A stretch of 37,122 bases of DNA, taken from contig CADAHF010000012.1 of the NCBI GenBank assembly GCA_902787665.1, positions 1 through 37,122 of the forward strand, in the 5' to 3' direction. Shown piece by piece: positions 6,926-14,565 of the stretch (position 1 is the stretch's first letter; every line of letters starts with the position of its first letter). Position numbers and translations under genes: made by a program. The notes under the pieces are model-generated. The model did no database searches. It was not told the origin of the DNA and was given only the letters and a program-made list of their open reading frames with translations. Source of the stretch: an uncultured Pseudomonadota bacterium. Its GTDB lineage: Bacteria; Pseudomonadota; Alphaproteobacteria; Rs-D84.

Positions 6926-7948
6926 ATGTCTGAATTATTTGAAAGATTGTTGATTTTGCGTACCCCAAAAATTGGGCCGGTAAAGTATGCTGAAATTATA
7001 TCTAAATTTGGTTCGGCATCTGCTGCCGCGGCAAGTTTGCAGACAAACGATTCAATGCGTGACAGTGTTATGCGCGAAATGGATGCGGCGGCAAAATTGG
7101 GCATTATATATATATGTGATGATGAAGATTTATATCCTGAAAATTTGCGGGCAATAAAAAATCATCCGCCGGTAATCACAGCGCGCGGCAATATGGACAC
7201 ATTAAAAAAGCAAATGGTTGGAATGGTTGGAACAAGACACGCAACAGCCGCAGGTATGGAATTTATGGCAAACCTTGCGCAAAAATTTGCAGAACATGGG
7301 TTTGCGATTGTATCTGGTATGGCAATGGGATCAGACACCGCGGCACATCGTGGCGCGTTGCGTACGCCAGGAAACACCCAGACGGTTGCGGTGCTGGGTG
7401 GTGGCGTTGATTATATATGGCCATTGGAAAATGAATCGTTGTATTTCGAAATTCTGGAACGGGGCGTGGTGTTAAGCGAGATGCCAGTTGGCTTTAAACC
7501 AACCGGGTCAAATTTTGTTCAACGCAATCGTTGGATTGCTGGATTGTCAAAAATGCTGATTCTGGGCGAAGCAGACATGAAATCGGGCAGTATGACAACC
7601 GCTAAATTTGCAACCGAATCGAATCGGGATCTGTGGGCAATACCATCACATCCCGCAGATTTGCGCAGTGTTGGACCGAATTCATTGATTGCATCTGGCG
7701 TGGCAAAATTGTGCATGGGCGAATCGGATTTTTTTCCAAATGACAAAACGGCAAAAAAATTGAATACAAAAAATAAAAATTCCGAATCAGAAAATGAGGT
7801 TTTAGATAAATTAGGAACAATTCCATTGTCTGAATCTGTATTGGCACAAATTGTCAAAAAAAGTATTTCGGAAATTAAACGCGATTTAGTTGTGCTTGAA
7901 TTGCGCGGTGTTGTGAAAAAAACGGATGGTGGATACATTCGTTTGTGA
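6926..7948 (+). CDS. dprA: DNA-processing protein DprA
   Basis: 340 residues. DprA binds incoming single-stranded DNA and loads RecA during natural transformation. The Rossmann-like core (about residues 75-280) has GMVGTRHAT, FAIVSGMAMGSDTAAHRGAL, TVAVLGGGVDYIWP, SEMPVGFKPTGSNFVQRNRWIAGLS and GSMTTAKFATE, all family hallmarks. The C-terminal ~55 residues look like the winged-helix DML1 domain. It is preceded directly by a TATAAT box and seems to be translated from a leaderless mRNA. Its presence with type IVb pilus genes in the same window fits DNA uptake, though DprA is widespread and not proof of competence. Confidence 0.96.
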   Translation: MSELFERLLILRTPKIGPVKYAEIISKFGSASAAAASLQTNDSMRDSVMREMDAAAKLGIIYICDDEDLYPENLRAIKNHPPVITARGNMDTLKKQMVGMVGTRHATAAGMEFMANLAQKFAEHGFAIVSGMAMGSDTAAHRGALRTPGNTQTVAVLGGGVDYIWPLENESLYFEILERGVVLSEMPVGFKPTGSNFVQRNRWIAGLSKMLILGEADMKSGSMTTAKFATESNRDLWAIPSHPADLRSVGPNSLIASGVAKLCMGESDFFPNDKTAKKLNTKNKNSESENEVLDKLGTIPLSESVLAQIVKKSISEIKRDLVVLELRGVVKKTDGGYIRL

Positions 7949-7956
7949 ATCTTTTC

Positions 7957-7979
7957 TTGTATATACAGTGTATATACAA
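7957..7979. promoter_or_regulatory. Palindromic operator-like site downstream of dprA
   Basis: Perfect 10-bp arms TTGTATATAC / GTATATACAA around AGT. It lies 9 bp after the dprA stop and about 350 bp before dnaA. The symmetry fits a dimeric regulator site; no T run follows, so it is not a terminator. The regulator is unknown. Confidence 0.55.
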
Positions 7980-8327
7980 ACCGCACAAAACAGGCAAAAA
8001 AACGAATCGTTGTCAAAAAATAAATCTTTAATTTTTTAGTAAGATTTATTTGCAAATCAAAAATTATCTTATAAATTGTTTTCTGAAATCCAAACGATTG
8101 ATAAACAATCAATCATCAAATGGGTTGGCGAAGTATCAGTTGGATAAATCAGAAACGACAAATTGATATGACATCAACCCAAAATGCGAGAGAGTATAGT
8201 CAAGTAGGCAAACATAAACACTAAATTTTTTATAAAAGAAAAATTTGGCGTTTATGTGCAGGGTGGTTTTTATACTTAAATCTTGCACGGGCAGGAAACT
8301 CTTTTAGGGAAGGAAAGGAGAAACGAC
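7980..8327. other. AT-rich region upstream of dnaA, candidate origin or dnaA control region
   Basis: About 350 bp with no gene. It holds an inverted repeat with 11-bp arms AAATAAATCTT (8018-8028) / AAGATTTATTT (8041-8051); a perfect palindrome ATTTGCAAAT (8048-8057); a 7-bp dyad GATTGAT / ATCAATC (8096-8114); and complementary GGGTTG (~8121) and CAACCC (~8175). The segment 8013-8092 is extremely AT-rich, like an unwinding element. I found no good TTATCCACA DnaA box here, only a partial GTTGGATAA near 8141, so an origin is possible but not shown. A TATACT at 8271-8276 may be the dnaA -10. Confidence 0.4.
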
Positions 8328-9593
8328 ATGCAGGCAGCGGCAACAAAGCAAATGACAAACGTGGATTTAATCCGGGGGGCCATTGCCGCAAAAATAGATA
8401 CTGCTGCGTTTACATCTTGGATTGCCCCACTTGATTTTAATATTTCAAATAATGTATTAACACTTGTTGCCCAGAATCAATTTTCATCAGATTATATTTC
8501 ATCAGTTTATGGAAATACTTTGTCTGCGGTGGCAAATGAATATGGTTTATCATTAAATATATGTGTACGTGGTGCAACCTTATCGGTTGCAAACGATAAC
8601 AGTGTCAAATCGTTCGTGCCAATGCCAATGGCAACAAACATGTCGGCGTTCGATGTGTTCGTATCATCCGAAGAAAACGCATTCGTTGTATCGGCATGTA
8701 AGAAAGTTGCGGCGGGTTCTGTGTCTTTCAGCCCGCTGTTTATTTATGGCCCAGCGGGTTGTGGAAAAACATTATTGGTGAATTGTATTCGTGATGCGTC
8801 CACAAATCGCGTTGTTATGATGACTGGTGGTGGTTTTGTGGCTGAATTCACACGGTCATTGCGCGATCACAGTATTTTTGCGTTCAAAGATTTCTGTCGT
8901 AATTGTGACACATTTATCTTGGACGATGTAAACGCATTGGCCGGCAAACGCGCAACAATGGATGAATTTATGCAGCTGTTGATTGACTTGCGCAGCGCGG
9001 GTAAAAACATTGTTTTGACATCAAACGCATCACCAAGTAATTTGACTGGTTTTGATAAACACGCACAATCATTGTTTGCGTCTGGATTGACGGCTGATGT
9101 TGCATCACCAAACGACAATGTGAAACGCGTAATGTTGATGCGTGCTGGTGTTGCATCAGATGTCGCCGCGGCGTTATCGAATCGCATTTCTGGGGACGGT
9201 CATTTGGTTGCTGGTGTTGCGACAAAAATAAATGCCTATGCTGAATTGATGGGCGCTGATGTTACGGTTGATGTTGCGGAACGGCTGCTTGCCGACACCC
9301 TTAAAACAAGCAAAACGCCAATTGCGATGGTTCGCGATATGTGTGATAAATTGGGCGTATCACATGATGCGGTGTGCGGGACGGGACGCAATCGCAGTTT
9401 GGTATTGGCCCGTCAAATAATGATGACGGTATTGCACAATGTAACAAAATTGTCATTGGCTGAAATTGGAAATTATGTTGGTGGTCGTGATCATGCAAGT
9501 GTGATGTATGCATTGAAACAAATTGAAAAATTGGCACAAACAGATTTGGTTTTATCCGCACAAATAAACGACATGATTGCGGAATATAAATAA
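8328..9593 (+). CDS. dnaA: Chromosomal replication initiator DnaA, divergent AAA+ domain
   Basis: 421 residues from the ATG at 8328 behind AAAGGAG; an earlier in-frame ATG at 8283 has no ribosome site. Domain I (about 10-80) keeps the W-I-A-P-L...NQFSSDYI pattern; domain II is short. The AAA+ domain has Walker A GPAGCGKT (141-148) and Walker B FILDD (196-200). Domain IV has ARQ (361-363), SLAEIG and the DnaA signature GGRDHASV (385-392). Aligned by eye to E. coli, Arg281, Arg285 (arginine finger) and Arg334 (sensor II) become His245, Leu249 and His292. ATP-dependent assembly or hydrolysis may therefore differ. The full domain order argues against an Hda paralogue. It is flanked by dprA and a terminator; dnaN is 11.5 kb away. 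Confidence 0.9.
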   Translation: MQAAATKQMTNVDLIRGAIAAKIDTAAFTSWIAPLDFNISNNVLTLVAQNQFSSDYISSVYGNTLSAVANEYGLSLNICVRGATLSVANDNSVKSFVPMPMATNMSAFDVFVSSEENAFVVSACKKVAAGSVSFSPLFIYGPAGCGKTLLVNCIRDASTNRVVMMTGGGFVAEFTRSLRDHSIFAFKDFCRNCDTFILDDVNALAGKRATMDEFMQLLIDLRSAGKNIVLTSNASPSNLTGFDKHAQSLFASGLTADVASPNDNVKRVMLMRAGVASDVAAALSNRISGDGHLVAGVATKINAYAELMGADVTVDVAERLLADTLKTSKTPIAMVRDMCDKLGVSHDAVCGTGRNRSLVLARQIMMTVLHNVTKLSLAEIGNYVGGRDHASVMYALKQIEKLAQTDLVLSAQINDMIAEYK

Positions 9594-9625
9594 AAGTTTC
9601 TTTCTTGTGGTTGAGAAGAAAAAGT

Positions 9626-9650
9626 CCCCGGCGCATATGCCGGGGTTTTT
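9626..9650 (+). terminator. Intrinsic terminator after dnaA
   Basis: CCCCGGC / GCCGGGG around GCATAT, then TTTTT. Confidence 0.93.
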
Positions 9651-9666
9651 GTTTCTAGTTTTCATT

Positions 9667-9694
9667 TTGTTTTCCGCCAGAAATATGATAAAAT
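9667..9694 (+). promoter_or_regulatory. Promoter of the 9732 gene
   Basis: TTGTTT (9667-9672), 16 bp, TAAAAT (9689-9694) preceded by TGA (extended -10). It is followed by AGGGGGGA before the ATG at 9732. Confidence 0.6.
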
Positions 9695-9731
9695 ATAGTA
9701 AAAGTATTATTCCGATAGGGGGGAAATAATA

Positions 9732-11000
9732 ATGAAAAAGTTACTTATGTTTTTGTGTTGTTTTTTTGCATTGAATGCAACAAATGCATTTGCGCAATGT
9801 GAAGTTGTTAATAATTGTCTAAATGGCTTGTTCAGCTCGTTTGATACAACTGATGATATTTTGGATGCCAATAAACTGAAAACTAGAGCTGAACTTAATG
9901 ATTCTAAAGAGGTAAGAGATTGTTATTGGTGTGGTGTAAAAAGGCGTAAGCTCAAAGAAAAAAGTTGCCTAAACGGGGATATGATTGCTGGTTTTAGACC
10001 AGATGAAAATCAATGGGTGGTTTATACTTGTTATGAAGGTACTGGTATGAGCGATCATTGGGCAGATACTACAAATGAGATTAAAGAGTGTCAAACAAAT
10101 GGTATAACAGAATTGCAACGAATAGGTGAATATAACAGCGACTACGATTTATATTCTGCACAAGATGTGAAAACAGGAACCGAGAGAAGTAGTTCTTTGA
10201 CGGATCTTTATATCGCCGCTGGACAAACGTTTTGTAAACAGAAAAAGACAAAAGTAATTACCTGTGATGGTGGTGCAGCAGTCGGTAGCAGAGAAATAAA
10301 ACCATGTTCGGCAGATAAAGCCAATGGAAATCAATGTAAAAGATTGTGTGGTGAAAATGGTGTATGGTCAGATTGGTCGATAGAATCTTGCAAGGATGGT
10401 TATGATTTAATAGAAGGTAAATGTGTTGCTTCCACAGTAAAGTCGCAGGATCAACGTGATAAAAAGGTTAGTGGGACGAACCAGGAAAAACCAAAATCAT
10501 CAGAAACGGCAACACAATCTGGTGCGTGGAATTGTCCAGATTTGAATTTTGCGACTTATGTTTCTTGCCCAGATGCAGATAAAGCAATCGCAGATTTAAA
10601 GGTATATTGTGCATCTAACGAATCACGCAGCCAGGCGGGATATGATGCGATGGTCAACCTTGTCAATGTACATATAAAAGATTGCGAAGCAAAACAGAAA
10701 GAAAACGATGCTCTTAATCAGCGCAACAAACTTAATAGTTTGAACGCAAGTATACTTGCTTCGATGGACGGCTGGAAAAAGACATTGTCAGTGTGGAAGA
10801 CAAAAGAAGGTGATTTTAATACCGCACGTTTAGCATCTGATTCTATCGCGGGTGTGGTATTGGGAACCGCGGGTGGTTTGATAACAAGTAAGGTTGTTAA
10901 AAAGAATCAGGTGAAATCCGGATTCGAAGATATAAGTTGCACCATTGGGGGACAAAAGGTCGCCGATTGGTCTGACGAATTTACAGTTGGTATTCAATAA
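9732..11000 (+). CDS. Cysteine-rich secreted protein with C-terminal hydrophobic hairpin
   Basis: 422 residues; no family recognised. Signal peptide ends NAFA after residue 21. Residues ~22-235 hold about 20 cysteines, including D-C-Y-W-C-G, R-L-C-G-E-N-G and an EGF-like C-K-D-G-Y-D-L-I-E-G-K-C, implying disulfide-bonded periplasmic or surface modules. A polar linker is followed by a cysteine-containing helical domain (NCPDLNF... to KDCEAKQKEND) that may form a coiled coil. Near the end, GVVLGTAGGLITS is a glycine-rich membrane-like segment, then a short C-terminal domain GFEDISCTIGGQKVADW. The plan resembles the 6018 protein. It is a single-gene unit between terminators. Confidence 0.7.
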   Translation: MKKLLMFLCCFFALNATNAFAQCEVVNNCLNGLFSSFDTTDDILDANKLKTRAELNDSKEVRDCYWCGVKRRKLKEKSCLNGDMIAGFRPDENQWVVYTCYEGTGMSDHWADTTNEIKECQTNGITELQRIGEYNSDYDLYSAQDVKTGTERSSSLTDLYIAAGQTFCKQKKTKVITCDGGAAVGSREIKPCSADKANGNQCKRLCGENGVWSDWSIESCKDGYDLIEGKCVASTVKSQDQRDKKVSGTNQEKPKSSETATQSGAWNCPDLNFATYVSCPDADKAIADLKVYCASNESRSQAGYDAMVNLVNVHIKDCEAKQKENDALNQRNKLNSLNASILASMDGWKKTLSVWKTKEGDFNTARLASDSIAGVVLGTAGGLITSKVVKKNQVKSGFEDISCTIGGQKVADWSDEFTVGIQ

Positions 11001-11026
11001 AAAATCGCCCGAATGGGCGATTTTTT
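10999..11026. terminator. Bidirectional terminator between the 9732 gene and parE
   Basis: AAAATCGCCC / GGGCGATTTT around GAAT, with A and T runs on the two sides. It overlaps the last codons of parE and separates converging genes. Confidence 0.9.
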
Positions 11027-13004
11027 ACACAAACAAATCTTTTACAAACTGGGCGTGTTCGGTAATAAACTTAAATCGGAACTCTGGTTTTTTGCCCATT
11101 AATTCTGAAACAATTGTGCGGGTTTTTTCCGTGTCTTCCATACCATCGTCGGTTTTTGGTGGCAGGTCAACGCGTATTAAGCGACGTGTTTTGGGCGACA
11201 TGGTCGTTTCCCGCAACTGATTCGGCATCATTTCACCAAGCCCTTTGAATCGGGATATTTCAACTTTCTTATTCTTATACTTGTTATTCTTTAAATCTTC
11301 CAATTCTTCATCAGTATCAACATATATTGATTCTGTGCCACAGGTTAACTTATAAAGCGGTGGACAAGACAAATATAAGTGTCCGCCGTATATTAATTGC
11401 GGCATATACTGATAGAAAAATGCCATCAAAAGCGATGCAATATGCGAACCATCAACATCGGCATCGGTCATAACAATAACCTTTTCATAACGCAGTTTAG
11501 ATTCATCCCAATCTTTGGCAGTGCCAGCACCGATAATGTCAATCAGTTCATTTAATTCCTTGTTCGCGTTAAAACGTTCATCGGAATTAGACATAACATT
11601 TAAAACCTTGCCCCGCAATGGCATAATTGCCTGGGTTGCGCGTTCGCGTGCCTGTTTCGCGGTGCCGCCCGCAGATTCCCCTTCAACAATAAATAATTCT
11701 GTCCCTTCGACCCCGTGTTTAGAACAGTCTGCCAATTTCGCCGGCATTCTTGCCCGCTTAGTCGGGGTTTTACGTGCGATTTCTTTGACTTGTTTTGTTT
11801 TGATACGCGCGTTCGCCAAATTAATTACAAAATCCAAGATTGCATTTGCAGTTTTCGGGTCTGATGCCAAAAACATTTCCCATGGATCGCGCAGAGCATT
11901 TTCGGTGTATCGTGCAATTTCGGGGTTGGATAATTTTTCCTTGGTTTGACCCAAAAATTGAGGTGTCTTGTAAAACACCGATACAATCGCCGCCACAGAA
12001 TCAAATACATCTTCACCAATTATATTTGCGGCCGCTTTATTATTAACTTTTTCCCCGTATGCCTTTATCCCCTTGGTAATCGCGGACTTAAAACCACTTT
12101 CGTGTGTTCCACCATCAATGGTTGCGATTGTGTTGCAATACGATGCAAAGAATCCATCGTCAGATGCGGCACCATTTTCATCGGTTAATATTGTTAATGC
12201 CCATTCAACGCGACCAGAATCATCTGGAAAATCAACGGTGCCACTGAATATACGCGGTAAAATTTTCGGCTCGGCATCCGTTTTTTCAGCCAAGAAATCA
12301 GCAACGCCATTGGCATAATAAAATGTTGTAGTTGCTGGAATTCCCATATCTTCGGTTAATAATGCCGGGTTGCAACGCCAATCAATTTTTACACCACGGG
12401 ACAGAAAAGCCTTTGCCCGTGCCATACGATAAATTTTTATTGGTTTAAATACTGCGTTTGCGCCAAAGATTTCATCGTCCAAAGTAAAGCGAATTTTTGT
12501 TCCATGTGCCTTGGTTGCGTCACCCTTGGTAATCGGGCTTGTCACCTTGCCACGGGAAAAAGTTTGGTGCCATTCATAACCGTCACGGGATATTGTTACA
12601 ATCATCTCGGACGACAGCGCATTTACAACCGCCGAACCAACACCGTGCAAACCGCCACTGGTCTTATACACATTATTATTAAATTTTCCGCCCGAATGCA
12701 GTGTGGTTAAAATAACCTCTAACGCGGACTTGCCCGGGTATTTCGGGTGTTCGTCAACTGGAATTCCACGACCGTCGTCGGTAATTTCAATTGTTTTTGC
12801 ATCAATTAAATCAACAGATATTTTTTTTGCAAAACCAGCGACTGCTTCGTCAATAGAATTGTCCAAAATTTCAACAGGCAAATGGTGCCACGCCTTTTCA
12901 TCGGTGCCGCCAATATACATGCCGGGACGCAGACGAACAGGTTCCAAACCTTCAAGAACCTGAATATCAGACGCGTCATATGTATGTGTGTTTTTATCAA
13001 CCAT
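11025..13004 (-). CDS. parE: DNA topoisomerase IV subunit B
   Basis: 659 residues. ATPase subunit of topoisomerase IV, which unlinks daughter chromosomes with ParC. The GHKL ATPase has EILDNSIDEA, DDGRGIP and GGLHGVGSAVVNALS. The TOPRIM domain has LFIVEGESAGGTAK, usually EGDSAGGSAK, so Asp is Glu at the second acidic position while the catalytic Glu is kept, plus MTDADVDGSHIASLL. The RATQAIMPLRGKVLNV continuation, the length and the C-terminal MPNQLRETTM fit ParE rather than GyrB. The ATG sits 9 bp from a TATTAA box with no ribosome site, so the mRNA is probably leaderless or nearly so. It converges on the 9732 gene and is divergent from dnaJ. Confidence 0.88.
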   Translation of the reverse strand: MVDKNTHTYDASDIQVLEGLEPVRLRPGMYIGGTDEKAWHHLPVEILDNSIDEAVAGFAKKISVDLIDAKTIEITDDGRGIPVDEHPKYPGKSALEVILTTLHSGGKFNNNVYKTSGGLHGVGSAVVNALSSEMIVTISRDGYEWHQTFSRGKVTSPITKGDATKAHGTKIRFTLDDEIFGANAVFKPIKIYRMARAKAFLSRGVKIDWRCNPALLTEDMGIPATTTFYYANGVADFLAEKTDAEPKILPRIFSGTVDFPDDSGRVEWALTILTDENGAASDDGFFASYCNTIATIDGGTHESGFKSAITKGIKAYGEKVNNKAAANIIGEDVFDSVAAIVSVFYKTPQFLGQTKEKLSNPEIARYTENALRDPWEMFLASDPKTANAILDFVINLANARIKTKQVKEIARKTPTKRARMPAKLADCSKHGVEGTELFIVEGESAGGTAKQARERATQAIMPLRGKVLNVMSNSDERFNANKELNELIDIIGAGTAKDWDESKLRYEKVIVMTDADVDGSHIASLLMAFFYQYMPQLIYGGHLYLSCPPLYKLTCGTESIYVDTDEELEDLKNNKYKNKKVEISRFKGLGEMMPNQLRETTMSPKTRRLIRVDLPPKTDDGMEDTEKTRTIVSELMGKKPEFRFKFITEHAQFVKDLFV

Positions 13005-13013
13005 GGTGATATA

Positions 13014-13042
13014 TTAATATAACATTATTTGATTTAGTGCAA
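13014..13042 (-). promoter_or_regulatory. parE promoter, near-leaderless
   Basis: On the minus strand: TTGCAC (13042-13037), 17 bp, TATTAA (13019-13014). The expected start near 13007 leaves 0-4 nt before the ATG at 13004-13002, with no Shine-Dalgarno sequence. Confidence 0.65.
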
Positions 13043-13052
13043 GTGCTTTTGT

Positions 13053-13074
13053 CCCGAAAAATCGGGGGTTTTTT
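13053..13074 (+). terminator. Terminator-like hairpin without an upstream gene
   Basis: CCCGA / TCGGG around AAAA, followed by GG and TTTTTT. On the plus strand nothing is encoded between the parE start and this hairpin, so it may insulate dnaJ or end a short transcript starting in the gap. Confidence 0.6.
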
Positions 13075-13088
13075 ATTAGGGTGGGGGG

Positions 13089-13117
13089 CTTGATTTTAGA
13101 TATTATTGCCCTATATT
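13089..13117 (+). promoter_or_regulatory. Heat-shock (RpoH-type) promoter of dnaJ
   Basis: CTTGATT (13089-13095), 13 bp, CCCTATATT (13109-13117). This fits the sigma-32 pattern CTTGAAA, 11-14 bp, CCCCATNT closely, and no sigma-70 -10 of similar quality is nearby. The leader to the ATG at 13148 is about 25 nt. Confidence 0.6.
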
Positions 13118-13147
13118 TATTGCAACAAAGATTTACGGACGTAAAAA

Positions 13148-14275
13148 ATGAACAAAAATCCATATGAAGTTTTGGGGGTGGCGCGCGACGCGTCGGACGC
13201 TGATATCAAGCGGGCTTATCATAAATTGGTGCTTAAATACCACCCAGATAAAAACCCCGGGGACAAAGAAGCTGAAGAAAAGTTCAAGGATGTTAATAAC
13301 GCCTTTGATATTCTGAAAGATCCACAAAAGCGTGCGGCGTACGACCGTTTTGGTGATGCGGCGTTTGCCGGGGGTAACGGGGCGTCTGCGGGTGCCGGAT
13401 TTGGTGGCAACCCATTTGGAAATGGTGCGTTTCATTTCGATATGGGTGGTGGTGCCGGTATGGATGATATATTGCGTGAGGCTATGCGTGGTTTCGGATT
13501 TGATATGGGGGCGGGTCCGCGCGGGGCTGCACAAAATCGTGCCGGGCGTGATTTGCTGGACGAAGTTGTGATAGATTTGAAAGACGCTTATTTTGGCACA
13601 ACACACACAGTTAATTTTTCAAGCAAAGTTAGTTGTGAGAAATGTCACGGATATGGAACCGCTGATGGTAAACCGGCACCGGTATGCCCACGTTGTGGGG
13701 GATCTGGTTTCGTTCATACGCGTCAGGGATTCTTTGCAATGGAAACACCATGTCCAGAATGTAATGGTCTGGGGCATAAGATTGATAAAAAATGTTCCGT
13801 GTGTGATGGAACGGGTGCAGTTAATAAATCGCGCAGTATTGATGTAAAGATTCCCGCCGGTATCGAAGACGGCGCACGGTTAAGATTGGCGGGTCAGGGC
13901 GAAGCAGGTGCAAACGGCGCTCCGGCTGGTGATTTCTATTTGGATGTACGAATTCGTCCAGATAAACGATTCGTTCGCAATGGTGCAGATTTAATAACTC
14001 GTGTTAATGTTCCTTTTACGACACTTGCGCTGGGCGGTGAAATTGAAATAGAAACAATTGACGATAAGAAATTGTCAGTCAAGGTTCCAAGTGGAACCCA
14101 GGTTGGTGAAAAATTACGCGTTCGTGGACATGGTATGCCGACGGGCCGTCGCGATTCGTTTGGCGATTTGTATATTGATATTGCAATTACAATCCCAACA
14201 AAACTAACCGAAAAGCAAAAGAAAATCTTAGGCGAATTTGCCGACACCAAATCAGCAAAGAAAGGTTGGTTTTAA
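13148..14275 (+). CDS. dnaJ: Chaperone protein DnaJ
   Basis: 375 residues, full-length type I DnaJ, the co-chaperone that stimulates DnaK ATPase and delivers unfolded clients. J domain 1-70 with HPD at 32-34. A Gly/Phe-rich region (about 75-140) follows. The zinc centre has four repeats: [24 protein letters not shown] and CSVCDGTG. The two client-binding beta domains and the dimerisation tail ([12 protein letters not shown]) complete it. dnaK and grpE are not adjacent. Regulation by a heat-shock sigma factor is suggested by the upstream promoter. Confidence 0.97.
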   Translation: MNKNPYEVLGVARDASDADIKRAYHKLVLKYHPDKNPGDKEAEEKFKDVNNAFDILKDPQKRAAYDRFGDAAFAGGNGASAGAGFGGNPFGNGAFHFDMGGGAGMDDILREAMRGFGFDMGAGPRGAAQNRAGRDLLDEVVIDLKDAYFGTTHTVNFSSKVSCEKCHGYGTADGKPAPVCPRCGGSGFVHTRQGFFAMETPCPECNGLGHKIDKKCSVCDGTGAVNKSRSIDVKIPAGIEDGARLRLAGQGEAGANGAPAGDFYLDVRIRPDKRFVRNGADLITRVNVPFTTLALGGEIEIETIDDKKLSVKVPSGTQVGEKLRVRGHGMPTGRRDSFGDLYIDIAITIPTKLTEKQKKILGEFADTKSAKKGWF

Positions 14276-14298
14276 TTTAGTGTTCAGAGTGCATAGAT

Positions 14299-14328
14299 AA
14301 TCCGTCATAAACGTGGCGGATTTTTTTA
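14299..14328 (+). terminator. Intrinsic terminator after dnaJ
   Basis: AATCCGTC / GGCGGATT (one G-U pair) around an 8-nt loop, then a T run. Confidence 0.85.
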
Positions 14329-14357
14329 TTGGAATAATCAGATGTATTGTTTATAAT
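14329..14357 (+). promoter_or_regulatory. Sigma-70 promoter of the structured RNA
   Basis: TTGGAA (14329-14334), 17 bp, consensus TATAAT (14352-14357). The start is expected near 14364. No ribosome site or ORF follows; structured sequence does. Confidence 0.75.
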
Positions 14358-14363
14358 AAAACT

Positions 14364-14536
14364 GTTATCCGGTTGGATAACGGGGTGTCGAAACCCTTAA
14401 TGTGCTGTGTCCGTGGGGACAAAAATAACCTCCGCCACTGTTGTGGTTGGAGGGGGCTTAATATAACGAATAAGCTCACTATTTTCAGTGCATTATAGTT
14501 TCGATCCTCCAACCACCTTGTTTTACAGGTGGTTTT
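14364..14536 (+). ncRNA. Structured non-coding RNA or attenuator, family unknown
   Basis: About 173 nt between a strong promoter and a hairpin AACCACCT / AGGTGGTT (14511-14518, 14527-14534) followed by four T. One nested fold has three helices in register: GGTTGG 14371-14376 with CCAACC 14509-14514; TCGAAAC 14388-14394 with GTTTCGA 14498-14504; TAATGTGCTG 14398-14407 with CAGTGCATTA 14486-14495 (two G-U pairs). These close a junction carrying three hairpins: 14408-14421, 14429-14453 and 14456-14475. Alternatively, 11 bases at 14443-14453 pair perfectly with 14506-14516, which would break the terminator stem. That mutual exclusivity is the layout of an attenuator or riboswitch. It has none of the SRP, tmRNA or RNase P motifs I know and no B12 box. 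A 6S-like RNA cannot be excluded. Confidence 0.55.
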
Positions 14537-14565
14537 ATGTTGTATTATAAATAAGGGGGGGCAAA

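Noticed and set aside
11025-13004. Calling the topoisomerase subunit GyrB
   Set aside because: The ATQAIMPLRGKVLNV block, length and C-terminus resemble ParE; a gyrB elsewhere is expected but not visible here.
14371-14445. Cobalamin-riboswitch-like words (GGTG..AAACCC and CCGCCACTGT) in the structured RNA
   Set aside because: The spacing is wrong and no B12 box (AGCCAGGAGACCTGCC type) follows; the downstream gene is not cobalamin-related.
14498-14516. T-arm-like GTTTCGATCC followed by CCAACCACC, suggesting a tRNA or tmRNA 3' end
   Set aside because: No matching T stem, acceptor stem or anticodon arm could be formed.
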